Below, one piece after another: positions 1 to 7,032 of a stretch of 8,494 nucleotides of DNA (its first letter is position 1; the number at the start of each line of letters is the position of its first letter). The notes below the pieces were generated by a model. The model was not told the origin of the DNA. It saw nothing but the letters and a program-made list of their open reading frames with translations, and made no database searches. Source of the stretch: Candidatus Pelagibacter sp. TMED196 (GTDB lineage: Bacteria; Pseudomonadota; Alphaproteobacteria; Pelagibacterales; Pelagibacteraceae). Where the stretch lies: NCBI GenBank assembly GCA_002171925.1, contig NHIT01000031.1, positions 13,344-21,837 of the forward strand, written 5' to 3'. The position numbers and the translations under genes were made by a program.

Positions 1-609
1 GTATCAAATTTAATTACTAAAGCAGGTGCCAACAGGATTGTAACAGTAGATTTACATGCTGGTCAGATTCAAGGTTTTTTTGATATGCCAGTTGATAATT
101 TGTTTACCACTCCATTATTTGCAAGATATATAAAAAAAAATATTAAAAGTAAGAATTTAACATGTGTATCACCAGACGCAGGAGGAATTGAAAGAACAAG
201 AGGTTTAGCAAAAAAAATTAACGCTGACCTAGCGATTATAGATAAAAGGAGACCACAAGCTGGGAAGTCTCAAGTTATGAATGTTATTGGTGAAATAAAA
301 AATAAAAATTGTATTATTGTGGATGATATTATTGATAGTGGCGGGACAATAGTAAATGCTGTTGAAGCCTTGATTAAAAAAGGAGCTAAGGACGTTCATG
401 TTTTTGTAACACATGCTGTTCTTAGCGGCGATGCAGTAAATAAAATTAAAAAGTCTAAAATAAAAAAATTAATTATTACTGACACTATAGACAATAGCAG
501 AAGAATAAAAAATGTTGGTAAAATACAAGTATTATCAATTGCACCTCTTATGGCAGAAGCAATAAAAAGGATTTCAAACTCTACATCGGTGTCAGATCTG
601 TTTAATTAA
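1..609 (+). CDS. prs: Ribose-phosphate pyrophosphokinase (PRPP synthetase), 5'-truncated by the window edge
   Basis: Cytosolic enzyme that transfers pyrophosphate from ATP to ribose 5-phosphate to make PRPP, the precursor of purines, pyrimidines, NAD, His and Trp. The frame is open from base 1; an internal Met codon at 85 is not the start, because family-typical sequence (VDLHAGQIQGFF) lies upstream of it. The visible 202 residues are the C-terminal two thirds of a protein that is usually about 310 residues. In this partial numbering I see the conserved His at 19 (DLHAGQIQG), SPDAGG at 57-62, the flexible catalytic loop KRR at 82-84, and the PRPP-binding loop VDDIIDSGGT at 107-116 (bases 319-348). 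All key residues are present. It is the first visible gene of a plus-strand run with rplY 43 bp downstream. Identification is secure; only the N-terminus and promoter are missing. Confidence 0.96.
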   Translation, partial: VSNLITKAGANRIVTVDLHAGQIQGFFDMPVDNLFTTPLFARYIKKNIKSKNLTCVSPDAGGIERTRGLAKKINADLAIIDKRRPQAGKSQVMNVIGEIKNKNCIIVDDIIDSGGTIVNAVEALIKKGAKDVHVFVTHAVLSGDAVNKIKKSKIKKLIITDTIDNSRRIKNVGKIQVLSIAPLMAEAIKRISNSTSVSDLFN

Positions 610-652
610 ACCCTTGTTTTATTTCAAAGTTGGGGTAAATTGGCTCATTCAA

Positions 653-1402
653 ATGATTAATAATTTAAAGGCTACTAAGAGAGAAACAAAAACCAAAGGT
701 CAAATAAATGCTTTAAGATCAAAAGGTTTTATACCGGCTATTTTGTATGGTGGTAAAAGTCCAAATTTAAAATTAAGTATTAGTGAAAAATTTGTTGATG
801 ATGTTTTAAAAACAGAAAATTTTTTATCTACGGTGATAGACCTAGATATCGATGGAAAGAGTGAGAAAGTAATTCCTCGAGATGTTAGTTACCATGTTAC
901 TTCAGATAAACCTACCCACATTGATTTTATGAGAATTGTTCAGGGTGCAAAGATTATTTTAGAAATCCCGGTTAAATTTAAAAACAATGATCAGTGTAAC
1001 GGTCTAAAAAAAGGTGGTGTTTTAAATATTGTAAGAAGAAAAATTGAATTAAAATGTCAGGCAGAAAATATACCTGAAAATATTGAAGTAGATTTAGCCG
1101 GTTTAGACATTGGTGCAAGTATTAGAATATCTTCGGTTGTACTACCTCAAAATGCAGAACTAACAATTACAGATAGAGATTTTGTAGTGGCTACGGTAGC
1201 TGCACCAACAATTGAAAAAGAACCTGTAAAACCAGCAGAGGAGACTGCTGCTGAAGGAGAAGGTGGTCAAGAGGCCTCTGGTGAAGGTGCGGATGCAACA
1301 ACAGGTAAAGAAGGCGAAGCTTCCAAGAAAGAGGATAAAGGTAAAGACGCTGCTCCTGACAAAAAGCAGTCTGCTGATAAAAAAACTCCAGATAAAAAAT
1401 AA
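653..1402 (+). CDS. rplY: 50S ribosomal protein L25 (CTC/TL5 family, long form)
   Basis: Binds 5S rRNA in the large ribosomal subunit. I chose ATG 653 (249 residues) because the protein then opens MINNLKATKRE, like other L25 proteins; a TTG at 614 in the same frame would add 13 residues (beginning FYFKVGVNW) with no family match. The N-terminal L25 domain spans about 4-95 (LRSKGFIPAILYGG at 21-34, HIDFMRI at 89-95). The C-terminal beta domain of CTC proteins spans about 100-184 (PENIEVDLAGLDIGASIRI at 141-159). Residues 185-249 form a low-complexity tail, first Glu/Ala/Gly-rich and then Lys/Asp-rich, probably disordered. No good Shine-Dalgarno sits close to the ATG; a GGGG at 632-635 is too far away. 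It lies between prs and pth, a common alphaproteobacterial order. Function is certain, the start fairly so. Confidence 0.93.
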   Translation: MINNLKATKRETKTKGQINALRSKGFIPAILYGGKSPNLKLSISEKFVDDVLKTENFLSTVIDLDIDGKSEKVIPRDVSYHVTSDKPTHIDFMRIVQGAKIILEIPVKFKNNDQCNGLKKGGVLNIVRRKIELKCQAENIPENIEVDLAGLDIGASIRISSVVLPQNAELTITDRDFVVATVAAPTIEKEPVKPAEETAAEGEGGQEASGEGADATTGKEGEASKKEDKGKDAAPDKKQSADKKTPDKK

Positions 1403-1408
1403 ATATTT

Positions 1409-1981
1409 ATGCTTTTACTTGTAGGTTTAGGAAACCCTGGTCCCAATAATACAAACAATAGACATAATATTGGTTTTAAAATTATAGATGCAATAAACTC
1501 TGAGTTCAGTCTTTCAAAACAAAAACCAAAATTTAAAGGTCTTTTAACAACCGGAAGTATTCAAGACAAAAAGGTTTATGCAATAAAGCCATTAACTTTT
1601 ATGAATAATTCTGGAGTTTGTATCAAAGAACTTATTGATTATTTTAAAATTGATGCAAGAAATGTAATAGTCTTTCATGACGATTTGGATATAGATTTGG
1701 GAAAAGTAAAAGCTAAATTTGGTGGGACTAGTGCGGGTCACAATGGAATCGAATCTATTGATAAGTTTATTGGTAAAGATTACTCAAGAGTAAGAATTGG
1801 AATTGGTCGTCCTGAACAAAAAAGTAAAATTAATAATCATGTCTTAGAAGATTTTAACGAAAATGAAGAAGACAGAATTAAAGATATTACTATTAATATT
1901 GTCAAATTAATCCCAGCTTTAATTAATAAAGAAATGGATTTATTTTCAAGTAAGGTGAACCAGAATTTGAATGGGATTTAA
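1409..1981 (+). CDS. pth: Peptidyl-tRNA hydrolase
   Basis: Cytosolic esterase that releases tRNA from peptidyl-tRNA dropped by stalled ribosomes, recycling tRNA. The 190 residues match the family's usual length. The opening LLVGLGNPG is diagnostic; it carries Asn9 and the catalytic His19 (RHN), equivalent to E. coli Asn10 and His20. Further conserved parts are KPLTFMNNSG at 60-69 (Asn66 for E. coli Asn68), HDDLD at 90-94 (Asp91 for E. coli Asp93) and GGTSAGHNGI at 105-114 (Asn112 for E. coli Asn114). One oddity: the Tyr normally three residues after NPG-x (E. coli Tyr15) is Asn14 here, so NPGPNNTNNRHN replaces the usual NPGxxYxxTRHN. The start is 6 bp after the rplY stop, with no clear ribosome-binding site. 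The 3' end overlaps ychF by 11 bp, which suggests translational coupling. Confidence 0.95.
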   Translation: MLLLVGLGNPGPNNTNNRHNIGFKIIDAINSEFSLSKQKPKFKGLLTTGSIQDKKVYAIKPLTFMNNSGVCIKELIDYFKIDARNVIVFHDDLDIDLGKVKAKFGGTSAGHNGIESIDKFIGKDYSRVRIGIGRPEQKSKINNHVLEDFNENEEDRIKDITINIVKLIPALINKEMDLFSSKVNQNLNGI

Positions 1982-3044
1982 GTGCGGTATCGTTGGATTG
2001 CCTAATGTTGGTAAATCTACATTATTTAATGCTTTAACCTCATCAAAAAACGCTCAAGCCGAAAACTTTCCATTTTGTACTATCGATCCAAATATAGGTA
2101 TAGTCGACGTTCCAGATACTCGTTTAAATAATCTTTCAGTAATTTCAAAATCTAGTAAAAAAATTAATGCAAATATAACATTTGTTGATATTGCTGGACT
2201 TGTAAAAGGCGCATCAAAGGGAGAGGGTTTAGGAAATAAATTTCTTTCACATATTAGAGAAGTAGATGCAATAGTTCACTTGGTGAGATGCTTTGACTCG
2301 GAAAATATTCAGCATGTTAATAAAAAGATTGATCCTATAAACGATTTAGAGACTATTAAGACTGAAATATTACTAGCTGATATCAAACAAATTGAGAAGA
2401 AACTTGAAAAAAATGCAAAAAAAAAATTAACAGAAAAACAAATTAAATTACTAAATGACATTTTGGCTCAACTTAATAAAGCTGAAAGGTTAGATATAAG
2501 TTATGACTCAGAAAGTAAAAAATTTATTACAGAAATTGGCCTTATATCAAACAAACCATACATTATCGTGTGTAATGTTGATGAACAGAGTGTAAAGAAT
2601 GGAAATAATTATACAAAGCTTTTAAAGGAAAAATTTCCAAATCAAAAATTTGTTTCTATTTGTGCTGATATAGAAAGCCAAATAATAGATTTAAAACCTG
2701 AGGAAAGAGAAAATTATATGAAAAATATAGGTTTAGAAAAAACTGGTTTGGATAAATTGATTACATCTGGATACGATTTGCTTAATTTAAATACTTTTTT
2801 TACCTCAGGTCCAAAAGAAACAAGAGCTTGGACTATTAAAAAGAATACTGTAGCCCAAAAAGCGGCAGGAGTAATACATAGTGATTTCGAAAAAAATTTT
2901 ATACGTGCTGAAGTAGTTTCTTATGATGACTTTGATAAGTATGGCAGTTTTGAAAAGGCAAAAGAAAACGGAAAATTAAAAGTTGAAGGCAAAAATTATT
3001 TTATAAAAGATGGCGATGTTTTAATCTTTAGGGTCAATCCTTGA
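1971..3044 (+). CDS. ychF: YchF/OLA1-type ribosome-associated P-loop ATPase
   Basis: Obg-family P-loop NTPase that prefers ATP, binds the ribosome and is linked to stress responses and start-site fidelity in other bacteria. At 357 residues it is near the usual 360-365. The start MGFKCGIVGLPNVGKST is the family N-terminus. Walker A is GLPNVGKST at 9-17; the G3 region reads DIAGLVKGASKGEGLGNKFL; the G4 position reads NVDE (202-205) in place of NKxD, the change that explains the loss of GTP specificity in this family. A central coiled-coil arm, rich in Lys and Glu, lies at about 130-165. The C-terminal TGS domain follows from about residue 275 (FFTSGPKETRAWTI through [12 protein letters not shown]). 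AAGGTGA at 1952-1958, inside pth, may serve as a ribosome-binding site, though 12 bases from the ATG is long. It ends inside petC on the opposite strand (24 bp shared). Confidence 0.97.
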   Translation: MGFKCGIVGLPNVGKSTLFNALTSSKNAQAENFPFCTIDPNIGIVDVPDTRLNNLSVISKSSKKINANITFVDIAGLVKGASKGEGLGNKFLSHIREVDAIVHLVRCFDSENIQHVNKKIDPINDLETIKTEILLADIKQIEKKLEKNAKKKLTEKQIKLLNDILAQLNKAERLDISYDSESKKFITEIGLISNKPYIIVCNVDEQSVKNGNNYTKLLKEKFPNQKFVSICADIESQIIDLKPEERENYMKNIGLEKTGLDKLITSGYDLLNLNTFFTSGPKETRAWTIKKNTVAQKAAGVIHSDFEKNFIRAEVVSYDDFDKYGSFEKAKENGKLKVEGKNYFIKDGDVLIFRVNP

Positions 3045-3800
3045 CCATAATTTACGCATACTAAAGTATACTAATGTTGATAAAATTATTAAAAAAATCA
3101 CAACCTTAAATCCTAATTTATGTCGTGTTTCAAGATGGGGCTCAGCTGACCAGGTTAGAAAAGTTGTGACATCTTTTGCCATTTGGGCTTGAGTTGCTTT
3201 GGTTCCGTCAGCATATGTAACAATATCGTCTGAAAGTGGATTCGACATTTTTATCTTATTACCGTCCATATATTTGTTGTAGTAAACACCCTCTTCTAAT
3301 TGAAAATCTGGAGGTGGTTCTGTATAACCCATTAAAACTGCATAAATATAGTCGGCTCCGCCTTTACGCGCTTTTACTAAAACTGACATGTCTGGAGGAT
3401 AAGCTCCTCCATTAGCTGCGGTGGCTGCCTCAATATTTGGATAAGGCGATACAAATTTATCAGAAGGTCTTCCGGGTCTTGTAAACATTTCTCCATCACT
3501 ATTTGGGCCGTCTGTTACTTCGAAATTAGCTGCTATTGCTTTTACTTGTTCAACTGAAAATTCTGGCCCACCTTTCTCACCAAGGTTTCTATAACTTAAA
3601 AGATTCATAGAATGACATGATGCACATACCTCAGTATAAACTTGATAACCTCTTTGCAAGGCGCTTCTATCAAATGTTCCGGTTATTCCCTTAAAAGTCC
3701 AATCGTATTTTGGAATCTTAATTTCTTTAGCGCTAGAAAAGTTTGTTAGAGTTAAAAAGAGTAATAAAAAGCTTAAAAAAATTCTTTTAAATTTACACAT
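3021..3800 (-). CDS. petC: Cytochrome c1, heme subunit of the cytochrome bc1 complex
   Basis: Periplasm-facing c-type heme subunit of complex III, which takes electrons from the Rieske cluster and passes them to soluble cytochrome c. It has 259 residues. Residues 1-24 are a Sec signal peptide (basic start, hydrophobic core, SSA before the likely cleavage site). The heme attachment motif is CASCH at 59-63 (Cys59, Cys62, His63). Met185 in KIKMSNPL matches the sixth heme ligand of mitochondrial cytochrome c1. Other family blocks are [14 protein letters not shown] at 135-148, TGKATQ-like [14 protein letters not shown] at 198-211 and [11 protein letters not shown] at 216-226. One C-terminal membrane helix spans about 229-246, followed by a short basic tail. 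The ATG overlaps the petB stop by 8 bp, so it is probably coupled to petB. Its last codons overlap the end of ychF on the other strand. Confidence 0.96.
   Translation of the reverse strand: MCKFKRIFLSFLLLFLTLTNFSSAKEIKIPKYDWTFKGITGTFDRSALQRGYQVYTEVCASCHSMNLLSYRNLGEKGGPEFSVEQVKAIAANFEVTDGPNSDGEMFTRPGRPSDKFVSPYPNIEAATAANGGAYPPDMSVLVKARKGGADYIYAVLMGYTEPPPDFQLEEGVYYNKYMDGNKIKMSNPLSDDIVTYADGTKATQAQMAKDVTTFLTWSAEPHLETRHKLGFKVVIFLIILSTLVYFSMRKLWSRIDPKD
3028..3050. terminator. Hairpin inside the ychF/petC convergent overlap, possible bidirectional terminator
   Basis: GGTCAA (3032-3037), loop TCC, TTGACC (3041-3046) forms a 6 bp stem; after one mismatch (3031/3047), TTA/TAA adds three more pairs. It contains the ychF stop and sits seven bases before the petC stop, so it is positioned to act in both directions. 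Neither side has a strong T-run (plus side TTTACGC, minus side AGATTAAAAC), so intrinsic termination is doubtful. No other hairpin is placed better to separate the two operons. Confidence 0.3.
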
Positions 3801-5052
3801 CTGGTTTATCGCTCTTTATAAACTCCATTTTTGGCATTCCTGTCAAAACTGGCTCAGTTATACTTAGAGGAAGCGGCTGGGTTTTTTCAATTCTGCTAAG
3901 TATTGGTAATATTAGTAAAAAGTGAGCGAAATAATATATAGTGCCTACTCTTGCCACGAAAAGATATAAACCTTCAGCTGGCATGGCACCCACGTAACCA
4001 AGTGCTAAAACATCAACCACGAGCACCCAGAAAAATATTTTATTTAGAGGTCTAAATACGGATGATCTTACTTTGCTGCTGTCAAGCCATGGTAGTGCCA
4101 TCAAAATAAAAATTGATCCAAACATTAAAATAACTCCACCAAGTTTATCTGGGACTGAACGTAAAATGGCGTAAAATGGCAAAAGATACCATTCAGGAAC
4201 AATATGTTTAGGTGTAACTAATGGATTAGCTTGAATATAATTATCGCTATGCCCCAAAACATTAGGTGCAAAGAATATAAACCCAGAAAAAATTATTAAA
4301 AATATTAATAAAGCAAATAAATCTTTAATGGTTATATAAGGATGAAAAGGAACTGTGTCCTTTGATGGTTTTTTAACATCTATACCTATTGGATTGTTGT
4401 TTCCTGGAACGTGTAAAGCCCAGATATGTAAAATAACTAAGCCTAAAATTAAAAAAGGAAATAAGTAATGTAAACTAAAAAATCTAGTTAAAGTAGGATT
4501 GTCTACCGAATATCCGCCCCACAACCATGTGGTAATACTCTCTCCAAATAATGGTATAGCACTAAATAAATTTGTAATAACAGTTGCTCCCCAAAAACTC
4601 ATCTGTCCCCAAGGTAGTACATAGCCCATAAAAGCTGTAGCCATCATGAGAAGGTAAATTATCATCCCGAGTATCCAAATTATTTCTCTTGGAGATTTAT
4701 ATGACCCATAAAATAATGATCTGAATATATGAATGTATACCGCTAAAAAAAACATTGAGGCACCATTACTATGAATGTATCTAATTAACCATCCATAGTT
4801 AACATCTCTCATAATATGTTCAACACTATTGAAGGCTAGATCTGCATGAGCCACGTAATGCATTGCAAGCACAAGTCCAGTTATAATTTGTGATAGCAAA
4901 CAAAAAGTTAATATACCGCCAAACGTCCACCAATAGTTTAAGTTCTTCGGCGTTGGATAATCTGTCAAGTGAGATGCTAAAGATAGAAGCGGAAGTCTAT
5001 CATTAAACCACTTTCCAAATTTTGATTTAGGAGTATAAGTATGTTCGCTCAT
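3793..5052 (-). CDS. petB: Cytochrome b of the cytochrome bc1 complex
   Basis: Membrane core of complex III, carrying both b hemes and the Qo and Qi quinone sites. The 419 residues and eight predicted hydrophobic helices fit the full-length, unsplit alphaproteobacterial and mitochondrial type. The four heme ligands are His94 (RYIHSNGAS), His108 (YIHIFRS), His195 (FSLHYLF) and His209 (LHIWALH), with the 14-residue spacing inside each pair seen in bovine and Rhodobacter proteins. The Qo-site motif PEWY is at 286-289, followed by [32 protein letters not shown] at 142-161 forms the helix C to cd1 region. All functional residues I can check are intact. The start [15 protein letters not shown] lies 6 bp after petA; the GGATAA made by the end of petA may help initiation. 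A perfect 10 bp tandem duplication at 4161-4180 falls within the PFYAILR codons. Confidence 0.98.
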   Translation of the reverse strand: MSEHTYTPKSKFGKWFNDRLPLLSLASHLTDYPTPKNLNYWWTFGGILTFCLLSQIITGLVLAMHYVAHADLAFNSVEHIMRDVNYGWLIRYIHSNGASMFFLAVYIHIFRSLFYGSYKSPREIIWILGMIIYLLMMATAFMGYVLPWGQMSFWGATVITNLFSAIPLFGESITTWLWGGYSVDNPTLTRFFSLHYLFPFLILGLVILHIWALHVPGNNNPIGIDVKKPSKDTVPFHPYITIKDLFALLIFLIIFSGFIFFAPNVLGHSDNYIQANPLVTPKHIVPEWYLLPFYAILRSVPDKLGGVILMFGSIFILMALPWLDSSKVRSSVFRPLNKIFFWVLVVDVLALGYVGAMPAEGLYLFVARVGTIYYFAHFLLILPILSRIEKTQPLPLSITEPVLTGMPKMEFIKSDKPDV

Positions 5053-5058
5053 ATAAAT

Positions 5059-5574
5059 TTATCCAATTCTAATTGTGTTATCATCAATAAAAGCATACTT
5101 TGGAATTTCCATATTCGTTGGTGCTGGACCCTTTCTAATTCTACCAGAAGTATCATAGTGAGATCCGTGGCACGGACAAAACCAACCATTGTATTCTCCC
5201 TTATCTGAAAGAGGAACGCATCCAAGGTGAGAACAAATACCCATCATAACTAACCATTCTGCTTTTTTTACTCTATCTTCATCTTTTTCAGGATGTTTTA
5301 AATCATCCAAACTTACTGCTTTTGCTTCTGAAATTTCTGTCTCAGTTCTTCTTTTAATAAACACGGGTTTGCCTCTCCATAAGACTGTAATAGATTTTCC
5401 TGGCTCTATTTGACTTATATCTACTTCTGTAGTTGCCAAAGCCTTAACTGAGCTATCTGGATTCATTTGGTCAATAAATGGCCAAATAGTTGCACCTATG
5501 CCTACAGCACCAACTGTATAACTTGCCGTGAAAAGAAAATCTCTTCTGTTAGTTTTTTTTTCTGTGTCGCTCAT
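5059..5574 (-). CDS. petA: Rieske [2Fe-2S] iron-sulfur protein of the cytochrome bc1 complex
   Basis: Mobile redox subunit of complex III that oxidises ubiquinol at the Qo site and reduces cytochrome c1. I chose ATG 5574 (171 residues) since it gives MSDTEKKTNRRDFLF, a twin-arginine motif at residues 10-11 followed by a hydrophobic anchor at about 16-35; the Tat signal normally stays uncleaved in this family. The frame stays open 25 codons further upstream (to 5649), but that stretch has no family character. Cluster ligands are Cys114 and His116 in CSHLGC (114-119) and Cys133 and His136 in CPCHGSH (133-139), with Cys119 and Cys135 forming the stabilising disulfide. GPAP at 149-152 is the conserved Pro loop. 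First gene of petABC, 6 bp from petB. There is no clear Shine-Dalgarno before the ATG. Confidence 0.96.
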   Translation of the reverse strand: MSDTEKKTNRRDFLFTASYTVGAVGIGATIWPFIDQMNPDSSVKALATTEVDISQIEPGKSITVLWRGKPVFIKRRTETEISEAKAVSLDDLKHPEKDEDRVKKAEWLVMMGICSHLGCVPLSDKGEYNGWFCPCHGSHYDTSGRIRKGPAPTNMEIPKYAFIDDNTIRIG

Positions 5575-5598
5575 AAAGTTAAAATAATATTGCTTTTT

Positions 5599-5604
5599 AT
5601 TATA
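5599..5604 (-). promoter_or_regulatory. Alternative -10 box (TATAAT) closer to petA
   Basis: The minus strand has a perfect TATAAT at 5604-5599. Its start point would lie near 5593, about 20 bases before the petA ATG. No -35-like hexamer occurs 16-18 bases upstream (the bases there read AACCCT or CAACCC), so it would need an activator, or it is chance in AT-rich DNA. It competes with the promoter called at 5641-5669. Confidence 0.25.
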
Positions 5605-5640
5605 AAATAGGGTTATTTTAAAGGGTTGCCAGAGGCCAGA

Positions 5641-5669
5641 ATGACACACAAATTGGGTTAAGTTGTCAA
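5641..5669 (-). promoter_or_regulatory. Candidate sigma70-type promoter for petABC
   Basis: On the minus strand TTGACA (5669-5664, a perfect -35) is followed after 17 bases by TGTCAT (5646-5641, four of six -10 matches). Transcription would begin near 5634, giving a leader of about 60 bases before petA. The spacing is ideal but the -10 is imperfect, and AT-rich DNA yields chance matches. No start-site data are available. Confidence 0.4.
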
Positions 5670-5676
5670 AATTGAC
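5665..5676. promoter_or_regulatory. Inverted repeat in the petABC/hemF divergent spacer, possible operator
   Basis: GTCAA-AA-TTGAC is a perfect 5 bp inverted repeat with a 2 bp centre. Its left arm overlaps the minus-strand TTGACA of the petABC promoter candidate, and its right arm contributes a plus-strand TTGACT that faces hemF. A symmetric site here could bind a dimeric regulator, but it does not fit the FNR consensus (TTGAT-N4-ATCAA). No regulator can be named, and the symmetry may simply reflect two back-to-back -35 boxes. Confidence 0.3.
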
Positions 5677-5704
5677 TAGTTATAAACATATAAAATAATT
5701 TTTT

Positions 5705-6556
5705 ATGAAAATAAGTCAGGAAATTGAAAAAAAATTAACTGGTCAGTGGTTCGCGTTTTTGCAAAAAAAGATAGTAGAAGAATTTCAAAATCTTGAGATA
5801 GAGTTTTCTAAAAAAAAAAAGAATAAAATCAGTTATTTCAAAAAAAAGTTTTGGGAAAAGAAAGATCCTAAAGATGGTGGAGGACAATATTATATTTTAA
5901 GAAACGGTCAAATTTTCGATAAAGTAGGAGTTAATCACTCAACTGTTGAAGGTATGTTTCAACAAAATTACAAATCAAATATACCTGGAGCTAAAAAAAA
6001 TCAAACTTATTGGGCATCTGGAGTATCGGTGGTCGCACATATGAAAAATCCAAAAATCCCTGCAGTACATTTTAATACAAGATTTGTTGTTACATCTAAA
6101 AAATGGTTTGGTGGAGGAATGGATGTTACACCCAGTCTAAAGGATTTGAATGAAAAAAAACTGGTTCATAAAAACCTAAAAATTGTGTGTAATAATAATA
6201 AAAAAAGTTATAAAAATTATAAAAAATGGTGCGATAATTACTTTTTAATTAAACATAGAGAGGAAACCAGGGGTATTGGAGGGATTTTTTTTGATTATCT
6301 TAACAAAGATTGGGAAAAAAATTTTAAATTTGTAAGAGATGTTGGCATTAGTTTTATCGATATTACCAAAATGTTGATTCAAAAAAAGAGGTTTCTAAAA
6401 TGGACAAAAAAACAAAAACAAAATCAACTAGTTAAAAGAGGAAAGTATGTTGAATTTAATTTACTATATGATAGAGGAACAAAATTTGGATTAAACACTG
6501 GGGGTAATATTGATGCAATATTTATGTCCCTACCACCAGATGCTAAATGGAAATGA
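5705..6556 (+). CDS. hemF: Oxygen-dependent coproporphyrinogen III oxidase
   Basis: Cytosolic enzyme that oxidatively decarboxylates two propionates of coproporphyrinogen III to give protoporphyrinogen IX, using O2. The 283 residues are slightly short of the approximately 300 of E. coli HemF. Family blocks in order: VGVNHSTVEG at 74-83, AVHFNTRF at 120-127 (with the conserved His122), WFGGGMDVTPSL at 134-145, FLIKHREETRGIGGIFFDYL at 180-199, and the C-terminal block RGKYVEFNLLYDRGTKFGLN at 245-264 followed by TGG and MSLPPDAKWK. All core motifs are intact. The N-terminal region at 36-53 is unusually Lys-rich and contains an A11 homopolymer (5810-5820). It is divergent from petABC across 130 bp and overlaps greA at TGATG. 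No Shine-Dalgarno is visible before the ATG. The family requires O2, which implies an aerobic lifestyle. Confidence 0.96.
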   Translation: MKISQEIEKKLTGQWFAFLQKKIVEEFQNLEIEFSKKKKNKISYFKKKFWEKKDPKDGGGQYYILRNGQIFDKVGVNHSTVEGMFQQNYKSNIPGAKKNQTYWASGVSVVAHMKNPKIPAVHFNTRFVVTSKKWFGGGMDVTPSLKDLNEKKLVHKNLKIVCNNNKKSYKNYKKWCDNYFLIKHREETRGIGGIFFDYLNKDWEKNFKFVRDVGISFIDITKMLIQKKRFLKWTKKQKQNQLVKRGKYVEFNLLYDRGTKFGLNTGGNIDAIFMSLPPDAKWK

Positions 6557-7032
6557 TGGAAAAAGAACCTATAACAACTGAAGGATTAAAAAAACTCAAA
6601 GATGAATTAGAAGATCTTAAAAGTAATAAAAGACCCAAGATAGTTGCTGCAATAGCAGAGGCACGCGGACATGGTGACTTGAAAGAAAATGCAGAATATC
6701 ATGCAGCTAAAGAACAGCAGGGTCATACTGAAACTAGAATTTTACAAATAAATGATTTAATTGCTAGAGCAAATGTCATCGATGTTACTAAAGTTGAAAA
6801 TGATGGAAAAGTTATTTTTGGATCCACTGTAAGTGTTAAAGATTTAGAAAATGATAAAAAAATTTCCTTTAAAATTGTCGGACGGGATGAAGCAGATATC
6901 AAAAAAAATTTGATTTATTTTAGATCACCTGTGGGAAAATCTTTAATAGGAAAAAAAGTTAAAGACTCTATAGTAGTGAATACCCCTTCGGGTGAAAAAA
7001 ATTATGAAATATTAGAAGTTAAATATATTTGA
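6556..7032 (+). CDS. greA: Transcription elongation factor GreA
   Basis: Binds the RNA polymerase secondary channel and stimulates cleavage of backtracked transcripts. Start choice: ATG codons lie in frame at 6547, 6553 (out of frame by context with the hemF end is not an issue) and 6556; I use 6556 because MEKEPITTEGLKKL matches the family N-terminus and gives 158 residues, the same length as E. coli GreA. The N-terminal coiled-coil hairpin spans about 8-75, with the tip sequence HGDLKENAEYHAAKEQQG at 39-56 carrying acidic Asp41 and Glu44, which coordinate the catalytic Mg. The C-terminal FKBP-like domain spans about 82-158 (FGSTVSV, SPVGKSLIGK, VNTPSGEKNYEI). The ATG shares one base with the hemF stop (TGATG), so translation is likely coupled. 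The stop is directly adjacent to the stop of cca on the opposite strand. Confidence 0.96.
   Translation: MEKEPITTEGLKKLKDELEDLKSNKRPKIVAAIAEARGHGDLKENAEYHAAKEQQGHTETRILQINDLIARANVIDVTKVENDGKVIFGSTVSVKDLENDKKISFKIVGRDEADIKKNLIYFRSPVGKSLIGKKVKDSIVVNTPSGEKNYEILEVKYI

Noticed and set aside
229..414. Minus-strand 61-codon open frame inside prs
   Set aside because: It is antisense to the catalytic and PRPP-binding motifs of prs and has no recognisable domain.
614..652. TTG-initiated 13-codon extension of rplY
   Set aside because: The extra residues have no L25 character, and ATG 653 gives the usual family start.
1267..1458. Minus-strand 63-codon open frame across the rplY tail and pth start
   Set aside because: It is the Ser/Leu/Pro-rich shadow of the Glu/Lys/Gly-rich tail, without a plausible start context.
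4161..4180. Perfect 10 bp tandem repeat GTAAAATGGC x2 in petB
   Set aside because: It encodes part of the strongly conserved PFYAILR segment of cytochrome b, so codon choice explains it; no sign of expansion.
5575..5649. 25-codon upstream extension of petA (MCHSGLWQPF...)
   Set aside because: It precedes a normal Tat-type Rieske N-terminus and overlaps both promoter candidates; open by chance.
6982..6993. ACCC-CTTC-GGGT hairpin near the end of greA
   Set aside because: Four base pairs within conserved codons (TPSGE), with no T-run after it; most likely chance.
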